A DNA stretch of 64,000 nt from Mycobacterium mantenii (GCF_010731775.1 NZ_AP022590.1:496001-560000); one strand, 5' to 3'. Positions 8,127 to 18,666 are shown, counted from the stretch's first letter. The notes: generated from the letters alone by a model not told the origin. Numbers and translations: made by a program.

Positions 8127-9929
8127 GTGGCATCGTCTTCGGCGCCGGTGCACCCTGCCCGCTACCTGTCGGTCTTCTTGTTGTTGCTCGTCGGCGTCTA
8201 CCTGTTGGTGTTTCTCACCGGGGACAAGCGAGCCGCCCCCAAGCTCGGTATCGACCTTCAGGGCGGCACCCGCGTCACGCTGACCGCGCGTACCCCGGAC
8301 GGGTCAAAGCCCAGCCGTGAGGCGTTGGCGCAGGCCCAGCAGATCATCGGCGCCCGGGTCAACGGCCTCGGCGTCTCCGGTTCGGAGGTCGTGGTCGACG
8401 GCGACAACCTGATCATCACGGTCCCGGGGAACGACGGCAACGAGGCCCGCAACCTGGGGCAGACCGCCCGCCTCTACATCCGGCCGGTGCTCAACTCGAT
8501 GCCGGCCCAGAGCGCCGAGCCCAAGCCCGCGCCACGGCAGCCCGCCCCGGGCCAGCCCGCACCGGGTCAGCCTGCTCCCGGTCAGCCCGCCCCGGGGCAG
8601 TCCGCTCCCGGCCAGCCGGCGCCCGGTCAGCCCGCTCCCGGCCAGCCGGCGCCGGGTGCCCAGCCTCGGCCCTATCCCCAGGACCCGCCGCCGACGCCCA
8701 GCCCCGCACCGCCCGCACCCGCCCCGAACGCGCCGGCTCCCGCTCCCGGCGCGCCGGCCGGGCAGGCGCCGCCCGCCGAAGCGCCCGCCGTGCCGGATCC
8801 GCGCAAGGACCTCGCCGACCGCATCGCCGAGGAGAAGAAGTGGCGGCAGAGCACCCGTCAGGGCATTCAGTTCCTCGCCCTGCAGTTCCAGGCGACGCGC
8901 TGCGACAAGGACGACATCCTGGCCGGCAACGACGATCCCGCCCAGCCGCTGATCACCTGCTCGACCGACCACAAGGTGGCCTACCTGCTGGGCCCGTCGA
9001 TCATCAGCGGTGACCAGATCCAGGACGCCAGCGCGAGCCAGAACCAGCGCGGCATCGGCTACGTCGTCGACCTCCAGTTCAAGTCCGCCGCCGCCAACAC
9101 CTGGGCCGACTTCACCGCCGCCCACATCGGCACCCAGACCGCGTTCACCTTGGACTCGCAGGTCGTCAGCGCGCCGATGATCCAGGAAGCGATTCCGGGC
9201 GGCCGGACCCAGATCAGCGGCGGCGATCCGCCGTTCACCGCCTCGACCGCCAAGCAGCTGGCCAACGTCCTCAAATACGGCTCGCTGCCGCTGTCCTTCG
9301 AAGCCTCGGAGGCCCAAACCGTCTCGGCGACACTGGGATTGACCTCGCTGCGAGCGGGACTGGTCGCGGGCGCGATCGGGCTGATCCTCGTGCTGCTGTA
9401 TTCGCTGCTCTACTACCGGGTGCTGGGACTGCTCACCGCCCTGTCGCTGGCTGCCTCCGGAGCAATGGTCTTCGCGATCCTGGTGATTTTGGGCCGTCAG
9501 ATCAACTACACCCTGGATCTGGCGGGCATCGCGGGTCTGATCATCGGTATCGGCACCACCGCCGACTCGTTCGTCGTCTTCTTCGAGCGCATCAAAGACG
9601 AGATCCGCGAGGGCCGTTCGTTCCGGTCTGCGGTGCCACGCGGCTGGGCGCGCGCCCGCAAGACGATCGTGTCGGGTAACGCGGTCACCTTCCTGGCCGC
9701 TGCGGTGCTGTACGCCCTGGCGATCGGCCAGGTGAGGGGCTTCGCGTTCACGCTGGGCCTGACCACGGTTCTCGACATCGTGGTGGTCTTCCTGGTGACC
9801 TGGCCGCTGGTCTACCTGGCGTCCAAGTCCCCGACGCTGGCAAAGCCGGCCTACAACGGCCTAGGCGCCGTTCAGCAGGTCGCCCGCGAACGCCGGGTGT
9901 CCGCGCAGGTCAAGACGGGACGGGGATAG
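8127..9929 (+). CDS. secD: Protein translocase subunit SecD
   Basis: 600 residues. With SecF it uses the proton-motive force to complete protein export. The order is a first membrane span (about 12-32), the periplasmic P1 domain starting [14 protein letters not shown] (the conserved D1 motif), a long low-complexity Pro/Ala/Gln/Gly linker (about 128-225), the rest of P1, and five C-terminal spans with the motif [28 protein letters not shown]. The start is GTG at 8127. The leader just upstream contains GAGGAGATATA, like the efp leader. The linker holds eight tandem QPAPG units, a mycobacterial peculiarity; E. coli SecD has no such insert there. Confidence 0.97.
   Translation: MASSSAPVHPARYLSVFLLLLVGVYLLVFLTGDKRAAPKLGIDLQGGTRVTLTARTPDGSKPSREALAQAQQIIGARVNGLGVSGSEVVVDGDNLIITVPGNDGNEARNLGQTARLYIRPVLNSMPAQSAEPKPAPRQPAPGQPAPGQPAPGQPAPGQSAPGQPAPGQPAPGQPAPGAQPRPYPQDPPPTPSPAPPAPAPNAPAPAPGAPAGQAPPAEAPAVPDPRKDLADRIAEEKKWRQSTRQGIQFLALQFQATRCDKDDILAGNDDPAQPLITCSTDHKVAYLLGPSIISGDQIQDASASQNQRGIGYVVDLQFKSAAANTWADFTAAHIGTQTAFTLDSQVVSAPMIQEAIPGGRTQISGGDPPFTASTAKQLANVLKYGSLPLSFEASEAQTVSATLGLTSLRAGLVAGAIGLILVLLYSLLYYRVLGLLTALSLAASGAMVFAILVILGRQINYTLDLAGIAGLIIGIGTTADSFVVFFERIKDEIREGRSFRSAVPRGWARARKTIVSGNAVTFLAAAVLYALAIGQVRGFAFTLGLTTVLDIVVVFLVTWPLVYLASKSPTLAKPAYNGLGAVQQVARERRVSAQVKTGRG
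8538..8657 (+). repeat. Eight tandem 15-bp units inside secD (QPAPG repeat)
   Basis: Eight in-frame 15-base units encode seven QPAPG and one QSAPG (residues 138-177 of SecD). Synonymous differences between units show that they are not freshly copied. Being multiples of three, unit gain or loss keeps the frame, so length may vary between strains. Confidence 0.9.
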
Positions 9930-9932
9930 CGT

Positions 9933-11225
9933 ATGACTTCCTCCAAAGCCTCCAAAGACGCAACCGAGATCACCGAAGCCTCTGAGGGCGCGACCGAGCT
10001 GACCGAGAGCGCCACGAGCGCCGGCACCGCCCCTCGTCACGGCTTCCTGTCGCGCCTCTACACCGGCACCGGCGCCTTCGAGGTGGTCGGGCGGCGCCGG
10101 TTGTGGTTCGGCATCAGCGGCACGATCGTCGCCGTCGCCCTCATCAGCATCCTGCTGCGGGGCTTCACGTTCGGTATCGACTTCAACGGCGGTACGACGG
10201 TGTCGATGCCGGCCGCCGGGAAGACGGGCACGGTGCAGACCTCGCAGGTCTCCGAGGTGTTCCGTACGGCCCTCGGCAACGATCCGGAGGCGGTGGTCAT
10301 CGTCGGCAACGGCGCGGGCGCGACCGTGCAGATCCGTTCGAAGACGCTGACCAACGACCAGACGACAAAGCTGCGTAACGCCCTGTTCGACGCCTTCGGG
10401 CCGAAGGGCGCCGACGGCAAACCCAGCAAGCAGGCCATCAGCGACGCCGCGGTCTCCGAGACCTGGGGCGACCAGATCACCGACAAGGCGCTGATCGCGC
10501 TGGCCGTCTTCCTGGTGCTGGTCGGCTTCTACATCATGGTGCGCTACGAGCGGTACATGGCGATTTCCGCGTTGACGACGATGGTTTTCGACCTGAGCGT
10601 CACCGCGGGGGTGTACTCGCTGGTCGGTTTCGAGGTCACGCCGGCCACCGTCATCGGCTTGCTGACGATTCTCGGTTTCTCCCTGTACGACACCGTGATC
10701 GTGTTCGACAAGGTCGAAGAGAACACCAAGGACTTCCAACACACCACCCGGCGCACCTTCGCCGAGGAAGCCAATCTGGCGATCAACCAGACCTTCATGC
10801 GCTCCATCAACACCAGCCTGATCAGCGTGCTGCCGGTGCTCGCGCTGATGGTGGTCGCGGTGTGGCTGCTGGGCGTCGGCACCCTGAAGGACCTGGCGCT
10901 GGTGCAGCTCGTCGGCATCCTGGTCGGCACCTACTCGTCGATCTTCTTCGCCACCCCGCTGCTGGTGACGCTGCGCGAGCGCACGGAGCTGGTGCGCTCG
11001 CACACCCGCCGCGTCGTCAAACGACGCAGGCCCGGCACGCAGAAACAGACGAGCAGCCCCGGTGAAGACGCCTCCGGCACCGAGCCGGAGACCCCGCCGG
11101 CCGCGGAGGCCTCCAGCGAAGCGCCGTCGAAGCCGGCGCCGAGCAAGCCGGCACCGGGTGCCCGTCCCGTGCGGCCGACCGGGACCCGGCGTCCCACCGG
11201 TAAGCGGAACGTCGGCCGGCGGTAG
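9933..11225 (+). CDS. secF: Protein translocase subunit SecF
   Basis: 430 residues, 3 bases after secD, so co-transcribed. It shows a hydrophilic N-terminal extension, a first span (about 52-72), the periplasmic domain starting GFTFGIDFNGGTTVSM, and five C-terminal spans with TILGFSLYDTVIVFDKVEEN and the conserved SINTS motif. The C-terminal 70 residues are a charged Pro/Ala-rich tail with repeated KPAPSKPAPG, reminiscent of the SecD linker. SecF forms the proton-driven SecDF complex that pulls preproteins out of SecYEG. Confidence 0.97.
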   Translation: MTSSKASKDATEITEASEGATELTESATSAGTAPRHGFLSRLYTGTGAFEVVGRRRLWFGISGTIVAVALISILLRGFTFGIDFNGGTTVSMPAAGKTGTVQTSQVSEVFRTALGNDPEAVVIVGNGAGATVQIRSKTLTNDQTTKLRNALFDAFGPKGADGKPSKQAISDAAVSETWGDQITDKALIALAVFLVLVGFYIMVRYERYMAISALTTMVFDLSVTAGVYSLVGFEVTPATVIGLLTILGFSLYDTVIVFDKVEENTKDFQHTTRRTFAEEANLAINQTFMRSINTSLISVLPVLALMVVAVWLLGVGTLKDLALVQLVGILVGTYSSIFFATPLLVTLRERTELVRSHTRRVVKRRRPGTQKQTSSPGEDASGTEPETPPAAEASSEAPSKPAPSKPAPGARPVRPTGTRRPTGKRNVGRR

Positions 11226-11231
11226 TAGCCA

Positions 11232-12935
11232 ATGGCCACCAGGTATCGGGGAACTGGGGCCGGTCGTGGCGCGCTCGTCGGCCGTCGGGCCCTGGGGTGG
11301 ATCGGCGTCGGATTGGCGGTGGTGCTGGCGGCGGGTTTCGCGCTGACCGCCTGCGCGGGTAGCGCCGCCGCCCAGATCGACTACGTGGTAGACGGGCCGC
11401 TGTCCACCTACAACACGAACACCGTCGTCGGCGCGGCGTCGGCCGGAGCCCAGGCGTTCGCTCGCACGCTCACCGGCTTCACCTATCACGGCCCGGACGG
11501 GCAAACCGTTGCCGACCGCGACTTCGGCACCGTCTCGGTGGTCGGCGGCACGCCGCTGGTGCTGGACTACCAGATCGCCGACAACGCCGTCTACTCCGAC
11601 GGCAAGCCGGTGACCTGCGATGACATCGTGCTCGCCTGGGCGGCCCAGTCCGGCAAGTTTCCCGACTTCCATGCCGCCAGCCAAGCGGGCTACCTCGACA
11701 TCGCCAACGTCGAGTGCATGCCTGGGCAAAAGAAGGCGCGGGTGTCATTCATCCCGGACCGCGGCGTCGTCGACTACAACCAGCTGTTCACCGCGACCAC
11801 GCTGATGCCGTCGCACGTCATCGCCGACCAACTCAACGTCGACGTGACCGCGGCCCTGCTCAGCAACAACGGACCGCTGGTGCAACAGATCGCGAAGCTG
11901 TGGAACACCATCTGGGACCTCAAGCCCGGGTTGAAATCTGGAGAGATCCTCAAGCGTTTCCCGTCGTCGGGGCCGTACAAGATCGAATCCGTCCTGGATG
12001 GCGGCGCGGTGGTGCTCGTCGCCAACGACCGGTGGTGGGGGCCCAAGCCCATCACCAAGCGGGTCACCGTGTGGTCGCAGGGGCCCGACATCCAGGATCG
12101 GGTCAACGGCCGCAGCGTCGACGTGGTCGATGTCGCCGCGGGATCCTCGGGGGCGCTGACCACGCCGGACAACTACGAGCGCTCCGACGGGCCGTCGGAT
12201 GGCCTCGAGCAGCTGATCTTCGCCCCACGGGGGCCGTTGGCGGCGCCCAAGGCCCGGCGCGCGGTCGCGCTGTGCACGCCGCGCGACTCACTGGCCAAGG
12301 ACGCTGGGGTGCCCATCGCCAACTCGCGGCTGGACCCGGCCGCCGACGACGCCGTGTCCGCCGGTGACGGGGCCGGCGCGGCCGACCCGTTCACGAAGGC
12401 CGATCCGGTCGCCGCGCGTAACGCGCTGGGCGGGGCGCCCCTGACGGTGCGGATCGGCTACCAGGGGCCCAACGCGCGGCTGGCGGTCAACGTCGGCGTC
12501 ATCACCAAGGCCTGCGCCGCGGCCGGTATCACCGTCTCCGGCGTCATCCTGGACAGCTCGGGACCGCAGGCGCTCACGGACGGGAAGATCGACGCGTTGC
12601 TGGCCAGCACCGGCGGGGCCACCGGCAGCGGGTCCAGCGGCTCGTCGGCGCTGGACGCCTACACGCTGCACACCGGCAACGGCAACAACCTGTCGGGATA
12701 CACGAATCCGCAGGTAGACAGCGCGATCGGCGCGCTGGCGGTCTCCGCCGATGCCGCCGAGCGAGCCAGGCTGCTGACCGAAACCGCCCCCGTGCTGTGG
12801 GGCGACATGCCCACCCTGCCCCTCTACCGGCAGCAGCGCACGCTGCTGACCTCCAAGAAGATGTACGGGGTGAGCAAGAACCCGACGCGTTGGGGCGCGG
12901 GATGGAACATGGACCGATGGGCCCTGGTGCAGTGA
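11232..12935 (+). CDS. Lipoprotein, family 5 extracellular solute-binding protein
   Basis: 567 residues. The N-terminus has a basic start, a hydrophobic stretch and a lipobox LTAC, so Cys41 would be lipidated. The rest fits the peptide/nickel-binding (SBP family 5) fold: conserved features include the early [19 protein letters not shown] segment, [16 protein letters not shown] and a C-terminal [10 protein letters not shown]. No permease or ATPase gene is adjacent, so it may act with a distant transporter or have a separate role at the membrane beside SecDF. The start lies 6 bases after secF. It corresponds to the M. tuberculosis Rv2585c lipoprotein. Confidence 0.88.
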   Translation: MATRYRGTGAGRGALVGRRALGWIGVGLAVVLAAGFALTACAGSAAAQIDYVVDGPLSTYNTNTVVGAASAGAQAFARTLTGFTYHGPDGQTVADRDFGTVSVVGGTPLVLDYQIADNAVYSDGKPVTCDDIVLAWAAQSGKFPDFHAASQAGYLDIANVECMPGQKKARVSFIPDRGVVDYNQLFTATTLMPSHVIADQLNVDVTAALLSNNGPLVQQIAKLWNTIWDLKPGLKSGEILKRFPSSGPYKIESVLDGGAVVLVANDRWWGPKPITKRVTVWSQGPDIQDRVNGRSVDVVDVAAGSSGALTTPDNYERSDGPSDGLEQLIFAPRGPLAAPKARRAVALCTPRDSLAKDAGVPIANSRLDPAADDAVSAGDGAGAADPFTKADPVAARNALGGAPLTVRIGYQGPNARLAVNVGVITKACAAAGITVSGVILDSSGPQALTDGKIDALLASTGGATGSGSSGSSALDAYTLHTGNGNNLSGYTNPQVDSAIGALAVSADAAERARLLTETAPVLWGDMPTLPLYRQQRTLLTSKKMYGVSKNPTRWGAGWNMDRWALVQ

Positions 12936-12942
12936 GGTTTTC

Positions 12943-13485
12943 ATGACGAACTCCGGCGGCCCGGCGGCGCTGGCCGAGCTGATCGAGACGCTGACGCGCA
13001 AGGTGCCCGATTTCCCCAAGCCGGGGGTCCAGTTCAAGGACCTCACCCCGCTGTTCGCCGATGCGACGGCGATGTCGGCGATCACCGGCGCGCTGGCCGA
13101 CTTCGCGTCCGGTGCCGACCTGGTGGCCGGCATCGACTCCCGCGGGTTCCTGCTTGCTGCGGCCGTCGCCGACCGCCTGCGCACCGGCGTGCTGGCCATT
13201 CGCAAGGGCGGGAAGCTACCGCCGCCGGTGCACGCCGAGCGGTACGACCTGGAATACGGCAGTGCGACGCTGGAGATCCCCGCCGACGGGATCGACCTGC
13301 GCGGACGCAACCTGATGATCATCGACGACGTGCTGGCCACCGGCGGTACCCTGGCGGCGGCGGCCCGGTTGCTCGAGCGCACCGGGGCCCACGTGCTCGC
13401 GGCGGCGGTGGTGTTCGAACTGGGCGCGCTGCGTGGCCGGGAAGCGGTCGCGCCGTTGGCGGTACACAGCCTGACTTGCGAGTAG
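12943..13485 (+). CDS. apt: Adenine phosphoribosyltransferase
   Basis: 180 residues. It salvages adenine to AMP using PRPP. The PRPP-binding motif [13 protein letters not shown] spans residues 124-136, and the family stretches [13 protein letters not shown] and AGIDSRGF are present. The gene begins 7 bases after the lipoprotein gene and ends 43 bases before rel, so purine salvage and (p)ppGpp metabolism are probably co-expressed, as in other actinobacteria. Confidence 0.95.
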   Translation: MTNSGGPAALAELIETLTRKVPDFPKPGVQFKDLTPLFADATAMSAITGALADFASGADLVAGIDSRGFLLAAAVADRLRTGVLAIRKGGKLPPPVHAERYDLEYGSATLEIPADGIDLRGRNLMIIDDVLATGGTLAAAARLLERTGAHVLAAAVVFELGALRGREAVAPLAVHSLTCE

Positions 13486-13528
13486 CCCTGAAGCATTGGA
13501 GATATCCTCGAATTCGGAGGTGACCACC

Positions 13529-15898
13529 GTGGCGGAGGAAAACAGCGCGGCGCAAGCGCTTGAAGCGCCCGAGGAGCCGCCGGCCACCACGCAGCCGATG
13601 GAGATTCCGGAGCCACCGACGGAATCCCTGAAAACGTCCAGCAGCGCGTCGCGGCGGGTCCGGGCCAGGCTGGCCCGCCGGATGACCGCCCAGCGCAGCA
13701 CCCTCAACCCGGTGCTCGAACCGCTGGTTGCGGTGCACCGGGAGGTCTACCCGAAGGCGAACGTGTCGCTGCTGCAGCGCGCCTTCGAGGTCGCCGACCA
13801 GCGGCACGCCAGCCAGTTGCGCCATTCCGGCGACCCCTACATCACCCACCCGCTGGCCGTCGCCACCATTCTGGCCGAATTGGGTATGGACACCACCACT
13901 TTGGTGGCCGCGCTGCTGCACGACACCGTGGAGGACACCGGGTACACCCTGGACGCTTTGAGCGAGGAATTCGGTGAGGAGGTGGGCCATCTCGTCGATG
14001 GCGTCACCAAACTGGACCGGGTGGTGTTGGGCAACGCCGCCGAAGGCGAGACCATCCGCAAGATGATCACCGCGATGGCGCGCGATCCCCGCGTGCTGGT
14101 GATCAAGGTCGCCGACCGGCTGCACAACATGCGCACCATGCGGTTCCTGCCGCCGGAGAAGCAGGCGCGCAAGGCCCGTGAGACGCTGGAAGTCATTGCG
14201 CCCCTTGCGCATCGGCTGGGTATGGCCAGCGTCAAATGGGAACTGGAAGACCTGTCGTTCGCGATCCTGCATCCCAAGAAGTACGAGGAGATCGTTCGGC
14301 TGGTCGCCGGGCGCGCCCCGTCGCGGGACACCTACCTGGCCAAGGTACGCACCGAGATCGTCAACACCTTGAACGCGTCGAAGATCAAGGCGACGGTGGA
14401 GGGCCGCCCCAAGCACTACTGGTCGATCTACCAGAAGATGATCGTCAAGGGGCGAGACTTCGACGACATCCACGACCTGGTCGGCATCCGCATCCTGTGC
14501 GACGAGATCCGGGACTGCTATGCCGCTGTGGGCGTGGTGCATTCGCTGTGGCAGCCGATGGCGGGCCGGTTCAAGGATTACATCGCCCAGCCGCGCTACG
14601 GCGTGTACCAGTCGCTGCACACCACCGTCATCGGTCCGGAGGGCAAGCCGCTGGAGATCCAGATCCGCACCCGCGAGATGCACCGCACCGCCGAGTACGG
14701 GATCGCCGCGCACTGGCGCTACAAAGAAGCCAAGGGCCGCAACGGCGTTCCGCATCCGCACGCCGCCGCCGAGATCGACGACATGGCCTGGATGCGCCAG
14801 CTGCTCGACTGGCAGCGGGAGGCCGCCGACCCGGGCGAGTTCCTCGAGTCGTTGCGTTATGACCTTGCGGTACAAGAGATCTTCGTGTTCACCCCCAAGG
14901 GTGACGTCATCACCCTGCCGACCGGCTCGACGCCGGTGGACTTCGCCTACGCGGTGCACACCGAGGTGGGCCACCGCTGCATCGGCGCGCGGGTCAACGG
15001 GCGCCTGGTGGCGCTGGAACGGAAGCTGGAAAACGGGGAAGTCGTCGAGGTTTTCACCTCCAAGGCCGCCAGCGCCGGGCCGTCGCGGGACTGGCAGCAA
15101 TTCGTGGTGTCACCGCGCGCCAAGGCGAAGATCCGGCAATGGTTCGCCAAGGAGCGCCGCGAGGAGGCGCTGGAGGCCGGCAAGGACGCCATGGCCCGCG
15201 AGGTGCGTCGCGGTGGACTTCCGTTGCAGCGCTTGGTCAATGGTGAAACCCTGGGGGCGGTGGCCCGCGAGCTGCACTACACCGATGTGTCCGCCCTCTA
15301 CACCGCGATCGGTGAGGGGCACGTGTCGGCCCGGCACGTCGTGCAGCGGCTGCTGGCCGAACTCGGGGGCATCGACCAGGCCGAGGAGGACCTCGCCGAA
15401 CGGTCGACCCCGACGACCATGCTGCGGCGGCCCCGCAGCAGCGACGACGTCGGCGTCTCGGTCCCCGGCGCCCCCGGCGTGCTGACCAAGCTGGCGAAAT
15501 GCTGCACCCCGGTGCCCGGCGACCAGATTATGGGGTTCGTCACCCGCGGCGGCGGGGTGAGCGTGCACCGCACCGACTGCACCAACGCCGCCTCGCTGCA
15601 GCAGCAGTCCGAGCGCATCATCGAAGTGCACTGGGCGCCGTCGCCGTCGTCGGTGTTCCTGGTCGCCATCCAGGTCGAGGCGCTCGACCGGCACCGGCTG
15701 CTGTCGGACGTCACGCGGGTGCTGGCCGACGAGAAGGTCAACATCCTGTCCGCGTCCGTCGCGACGTCGGGTGACCGAGTCGCGATCAGCCGCTTCACCT
15801 TTGAGATGGGCGACCCCAAGCATCTCGGCCATCTGCTCAATGTCGTGCGCAACGTCGAAGGCGTTTACGACGTCTATCGCGTCACGTCGGCGGCCTGA
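13529..15898 (+). CDS. relA: Bifunctional (p)ppGpp synthetase/hydrolase Rel
   Basis: 789 residues from the GTG at 13529. That start is chosen because GGAGG (13516-13520) lies 8 bases upstream and the length then equals the 790-residue mycobacterial protein; an in-frame ATG at 13496 would add 11 residues. Domains: HD hydrolase (His93, HDTVED 131-136), synthetase with the RFKD signature of bifunctional enzymes and [15 protein letters not shown] domain ([16 protein letters not shown]), zinc-finger-like KCCTPVPGD, and a C-terminal ACT domain. It makes and degrades the stringent-response alarmone in the cytoplasm, regulated through the ribosome and the C-terminal half. Confidence 0.97.
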   Translation: MAEENSAAQALEAPEEPPATTQPMEIPEPPTESLKTSSSASRRVRARLARRMTAQRSTLNPVLEPLVAVHREVYPKANVSLLQRAFEVADQRHASQLRHSGDPYITHPLAVATILAELGMDTTTLVAALLHDTVEDTGYTLDALSEEFGEEVGHLVDGVTKLDRVVLGNAAEGETIRKMITAMARDPRVLVIKVADRLHNMRTMRFLPPEKQARKARETLEVIAPLAHRLGMASVKWELEDLSFAILHPKKYEEIVRLVAGRAPSRDTYLAKVRTEIVNTLNASKIKATVEGRPKHYWSIYQKMIVKGRDFDDIHDLVGIRILCDEIRDCYAAVGVVHSLWQPMAGRFKDYIAQPRYGVYQSLHTTVIGPEGKPLEIQIRTREMHRTAEYGIAAHWRYKEAKGRNGVPHPHAAAEIDDMAWMRQLLDWQREAADPGEFLESLRYDLAVQEIFVFTPKGDVITLPTGSTPVDFAYAVHTEVGHRCIGARVNGRLVALERKLENGEVVEVFTSKAASAGPSRDWQQFVVSPRAKAKIRQWFAKERREEALEAGKDAMAREVRRGGLPLQRLVNGETLGAVARELHYTDVSALYTAIGEGHVSARHVVQRLLAELGGIDQAEEDLAERSTPTTMLRRPRSSDDVGVSVPGAPGVLTKLAKCCTPVPGDQIMGFVTRGGGVSVHRTDCTNAASLQQQSERIIEVHWAPSPSSVFLVAIQVEALDRHRLLSDVTRVLADEKVNILSASVATSGDRVAISRFTFEMGDPKHLGHLLNVVRNVEGVYDVYRVTSAA

Positions 15899-15906
15899 CC
15901 CTGGGG

Positions 15907-15924
15907 TGAGCCCGCCCGGGCTCA
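15907..15924. terminator. Hairpin between convergent rel and the kinase gene
   Basis: TGAGCCCG (15907-15914) pairs with CGGGCTCA (15917-15924). It lies 8 bases past the rel stop and overlaps the stop codon of the opposite gene, so it could serve both directions. The stem is short and has no T-run. Confidence 0.45.
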
Positions 15925-17688
15925 GGTCAGCCGCACCGCGGTGATCTTCACCGGGTTGGTGGGCGCACCGCTCTGGCGATTGCCGGCGATGCCGGCCCGG
16001 GCGATCTTGTCCAGAGTCGCCAGCCCCGCCTGGTCGATGGTGCCCAGCACCGTGCTCTGCGGTTCCATCTCGGAATCCTTGAAGATCAGTGCGAACTGGC
16101 TGCCGTTGGTGTTGGGTCCCTCGGTGGCCATGACGATGGTGCCGCGCGGATACACCACCGTCGCGCGCAGTGCGGGGTCGTCGGGTTTGTATTGGTCCGC
16201 GGGGTACTCGTCGGCGAATTCGTAACCGGGGCCACCGGAGCCGTCCACGTCGGGACCCCCGCACAACAGCGACCCGCCATCCTGGGAGCTGATCAGCCGG
16301 GCGCACTGGGTGTTGTCGAAGAATTGCTGCCTGGCCAGGCTGACGAAACTGTTCACCGCGCACGGGGACTCGGAATTGGCGAGCTGGATGGCGATGTCGC
16401 CGAAGTTGGTGGCGATGACGGCGCCGATCTGCGGGGGAGTGGTGGACACCCTGCCCGTCGGCGGCGGGTTCACCGACCGGGCGGCCGGGTCGGGCACGGA
16501 GCGGTATTGGCAGTTGGCGCCCAGATCGGGTGGCGGTGCGAACGCCGGCAGTGGCGGGGCCGTCGCCGACGCCGGGTCGCTCGTACCGGGGTTGGAGCCG
16601 GACCTGCCGGGCACCCGGGCCCGGGTCTGGGTGGACGATGCCGCGCTGTCGGCCGAACCGTGACTCTGGGTCACCACTGCGATGACCAAGACCGCCACGG
16701 CGGCCAGCGCCAGTGCCGAGGCGCCGAAGACGCCGGCCAGCAACCGCCGCGAATGGGTCGGACGGTGTTGTTGCGCATCGGGTTTGCTCCCAGGCGGGGG
16801 ACAAGCCGGCCCCAGCGGCGCCGTGCCGGGCGGTGGTGACGTGCTCGACGTGGTGGCCAGGCCATCGGCGGCCAGCACTGCCCTGGCGGCCGCGGCGAGC
16901 TCCATTGCGGTCTGATAACGCTGTTCGGGATCCTTGGCCATTCCGCGGGCGACGACCGCGTCGAAACCCGTTGGAACGCCGGGTGCGGTTGCCGACGTTC
17001 GCGGTGGCGGCGCGTTCAGGTGCGCGTTGAGCTGTTCTTCGAGGCTTTCCCCCGCGAAGGGGCGCTTCCCGGTCAGGCACTCGTGCAAAACGCAGGCCAG
17101 CGAGTAGACGTCGGCACGGTGATCCGTTTTGCCCTTGAAGCGCTCGGGCGCCATGTACGCGACGGTGCCCATCGTGGCACCGGTCTGCGTGAGTTGAGTG
17201 TCGGCCTCCGCGCGGGCAAGACCGAAGTCAATCAGGTAGACGAAATTGTGTGCCGTGGTGATCAAGATGTTCATCGGTTTGATGTCGCGGTGGATCAACC
17301 CCGCGTGGTGGGCGCTGTCCAGCGCCGCGGCAACCTGCTCGATCACCGCGACCGTCTGCTCCGGGCTGAGTCGGTCGCCGTTCTCCTTGATGTAGTGGGA
17401 CAGGTCGCGGCCCTCGATCAGCCGCATGTCGACATAGAGCCGACCGTCGAGCTCGCCATAACCATGGATTGGCACCACGTGCGGGTCGTTGAGACCGGCC
17501 GCTATGCGTGCCTCCCGGCGGAAACGCTGCTGAAAATCTTGATCCTCAGCCAAATGCGGCGGGAGCACCTTGAGAGCCACCACCCGGTCCGTGGTCGCGT
17601 CGTAGGCGCGGTACACGCGTCCCATCCCGCCGCGCCCCAACAACTCCAATATCCGGTAATGACCGAATGAGTCCGGATCCAGATTCAC
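15922..17688 (-). CDS. Receptor Ser/Thr protein kinase with a cyclophilin-fold ectodomain
   Basis: 588 residues. Residues 10-270 form a complete Hanks-type kinase: Gly loop GRGGMG (18-23), Lys40, HRDIKPMN (133-140), DFG (154-156), Thr-containing activation loop and APE (180-182). It most resembles the PknE/PknH group (MRLIEGRDL). A Pro-rich juxtamembrane part leads to one membrane span (about 316-339), then a Ser/Pro-rich linker and a cyclophilin-type domain (about 420-588) with NTNGSQF. The outer part is plainly paralogous to the neighbouring PpiB (GANCQY, four shared cysteines, ESPC-VNSF, GGPGYEFADEYP). His and several pocket residues of cyclophilins are replaced (see findings). The start is GTG 17688; TATGGT 6 bases upstream suggests leaderless transcription. 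Confidence 0.93.
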   Translation of the reverse strand: MNLDPDSFGHYRILELLGRGGMGRVYRAYDATTDRVVALKVLPPHLAEDQDFQQRFRREARIAAGLNDPHVVPIHGYGELDGRLYVDMRLIEGRDLSHYIKENGDRLSPEQTVAVIEQVAAALDSAHHAGLIHRDIKPMNILITTAHNFVYLIDFGLARAEADTQLTQTGATMGTVAYMAPERFKGKTDHRADVYSLACVLHECLTGKRPFAGESLEEQLNAHLNAPPPRTSATAPGVPTGFDAVVARGMAKDPEQRYQTAMELAAAARAVLAADGLATTSSTSPPPGTAPLGPACPPPGSKPDAQQHRPTHSRRLLAGVFGASALALAAVAVLVIAVVTQSHGSADSAASSTQTRARVPGRSGSNPGTSDPASATAPPLPAFAPPPDLGANCQYRSVPDPAARSVNPPPTGRVSTTPPQIGAVIATNFGDIAIQLANSESPCAVNSFVSLARQQFFDNTQCARLISSQDGGSLLCGGPDVDGSGGPGYEFADEYPADQYKPDDPALRATVVYPRGTIVMATEGPNTNGSQFALIFKDSEMEPQSTVLGTIDQAGLATLDKIARAGIAGNRQSGAPTNPVKITAVRLT

Positions 17689-17763
17689 CCAACGACCATA
17701 AGCTCTCGGCGGTGCAGGCCGGGCGAATCTGGCCGATCAGAGGGTGTTTCGCGTCGGTCCGGC

Positions 17764-18666
17764 CTAGTCGAGCGCCACCGAGGTGATGGTCACCTCGGTG
17801 GCGGGTGCGCCGTCTGCACCGCCGCCGGCGACGCCGGCCTTGGCGATCTTGTCCAGGGTGGCCAGCCCGTCGGCCTGGATGGTGCCGAAGACGGTGTATT
17901 GCGGCGGCAGCTGGGAGTCCTTGTAGACCAAGAAGAATTGGCTGCCGTTGGTGCCGGGTCCGGCGTTGGCCATGGCCAGGGTGCCGCGCGGATAGAGCAC
18001 GGGTTCTTGGGCCTTGGGGTCATTCGGTGGGAATTGGTCGGTCGGGTACTCGTTGGCGAATTGGTAGCCCGGACCACCGGTGCCCTCGCCCTTGGGGTCA
18101 CCGCATTGCAAGACGCTCAGGCCCTGCGAGGTGGTCAGCCGGTGGCACTTGGTGTTGTCGAAGTATTTCTGGCCGGCCAGGCTCGCGAAACTGTTGACGG
18201 TGCAAGGTGATTCGTTGTTGGCCAGCATCAGACCGATGTGGCCCTGGTTGGTCACCATGCTAACGCTCACCTGGGCTGGATCGGTCGGTATCTTGCCGGT
18301 CCGCGGCGGCTTGACCTGCTTGGCCGCCGGCTCGGACGAGGCCGGGTACTGGCAGTTGGCGCCGACGGTGTCCGACGGCTTGAAGGGGGGCAGCGGCGGA
18401 ACCTGACCCGGCTGGCCGGGAGCCGTCGTGTCCAGCGAGCTGCTGCTGCTGCTGCTGGTGGTCGTCGTCGATGCCGCGGTGTTGCTCTTGTGGTCGTGCT
18501 TGGTGTTGACGATCGTGATCACCACCGCTGCGATCACGGCCACGGCCACGATCGAGCCGGCCGCGATCAGTACGATCCGGCGGGTTTTGGCTTGCTTCGC
18601 GCGCCGCTCCAACTGCCGTTCGAGCTTGCGTTTGGCGGTGGCACGTCGCTGTTCGTTGGTCGGCAC
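17764..18666 (-). CDS. ppiB: Membrane-anchored peptidyl-prolyl isomerase (cyclophilin) PpiB
   Basis: 300 residues from the GTG at 18666. It is chosen because GGAGG sits 10 bases upstream and the protein then starts PTNEQRRATAKRKLERQ, as in mycobacterial PpiB; longer in-frame starts read through unlikely sequence. A basic N-terminus is followed by one membrane span (about 31-52), a Ser/Pro linker and a cyclophilin domain outside the membrane. Cyclophilin residues seen are CHRL (the catalytic Arg), LQCGD and NGSQFF. Four cysteines are shared with the kinase ectodomain next door. It would catalyse cis-trans isomerisation of proline bonds in exported proteins. It is divergent from the hydrolase gene at 18785. 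Confidence 0.93.
   Translation of the reverse strand: MPTNEQRRATAKRKLERQLERRAKQAKTRRIVLIAAGSIVAVAVIAAVVITIVNTKHDHKSNTAASTTTTSSSSSSSLDTTAPGQPGQVPPLPPFKPSDTVGANCQYPASSEPAAKQVKPPRTGKIPTDPAQVSVSMVTNQGHIGLMLANNESPCTVNSFASLAGQKYFDNTKCHRLTTSQGLSVLQCGDPKGEGTGGPGYQFANEYPTDQFPPNDPKAQEPVLYPRGTLAMANAGPGTNGSQFFLVYKDSQLPPQYTVFGTIQADGLATLDKIAKAGVAGGGADGAPATEVTITSVALD

Noticed and set aside
9861..11729. 622-codon minus-strand frame opposite secF
   Set aside because: It is antisense to secF and the lipoprotein gene, which have strong family matches; the translation is Arg/Gly/His-rich low-complexity sequence typical of GC-rich shadow frames.
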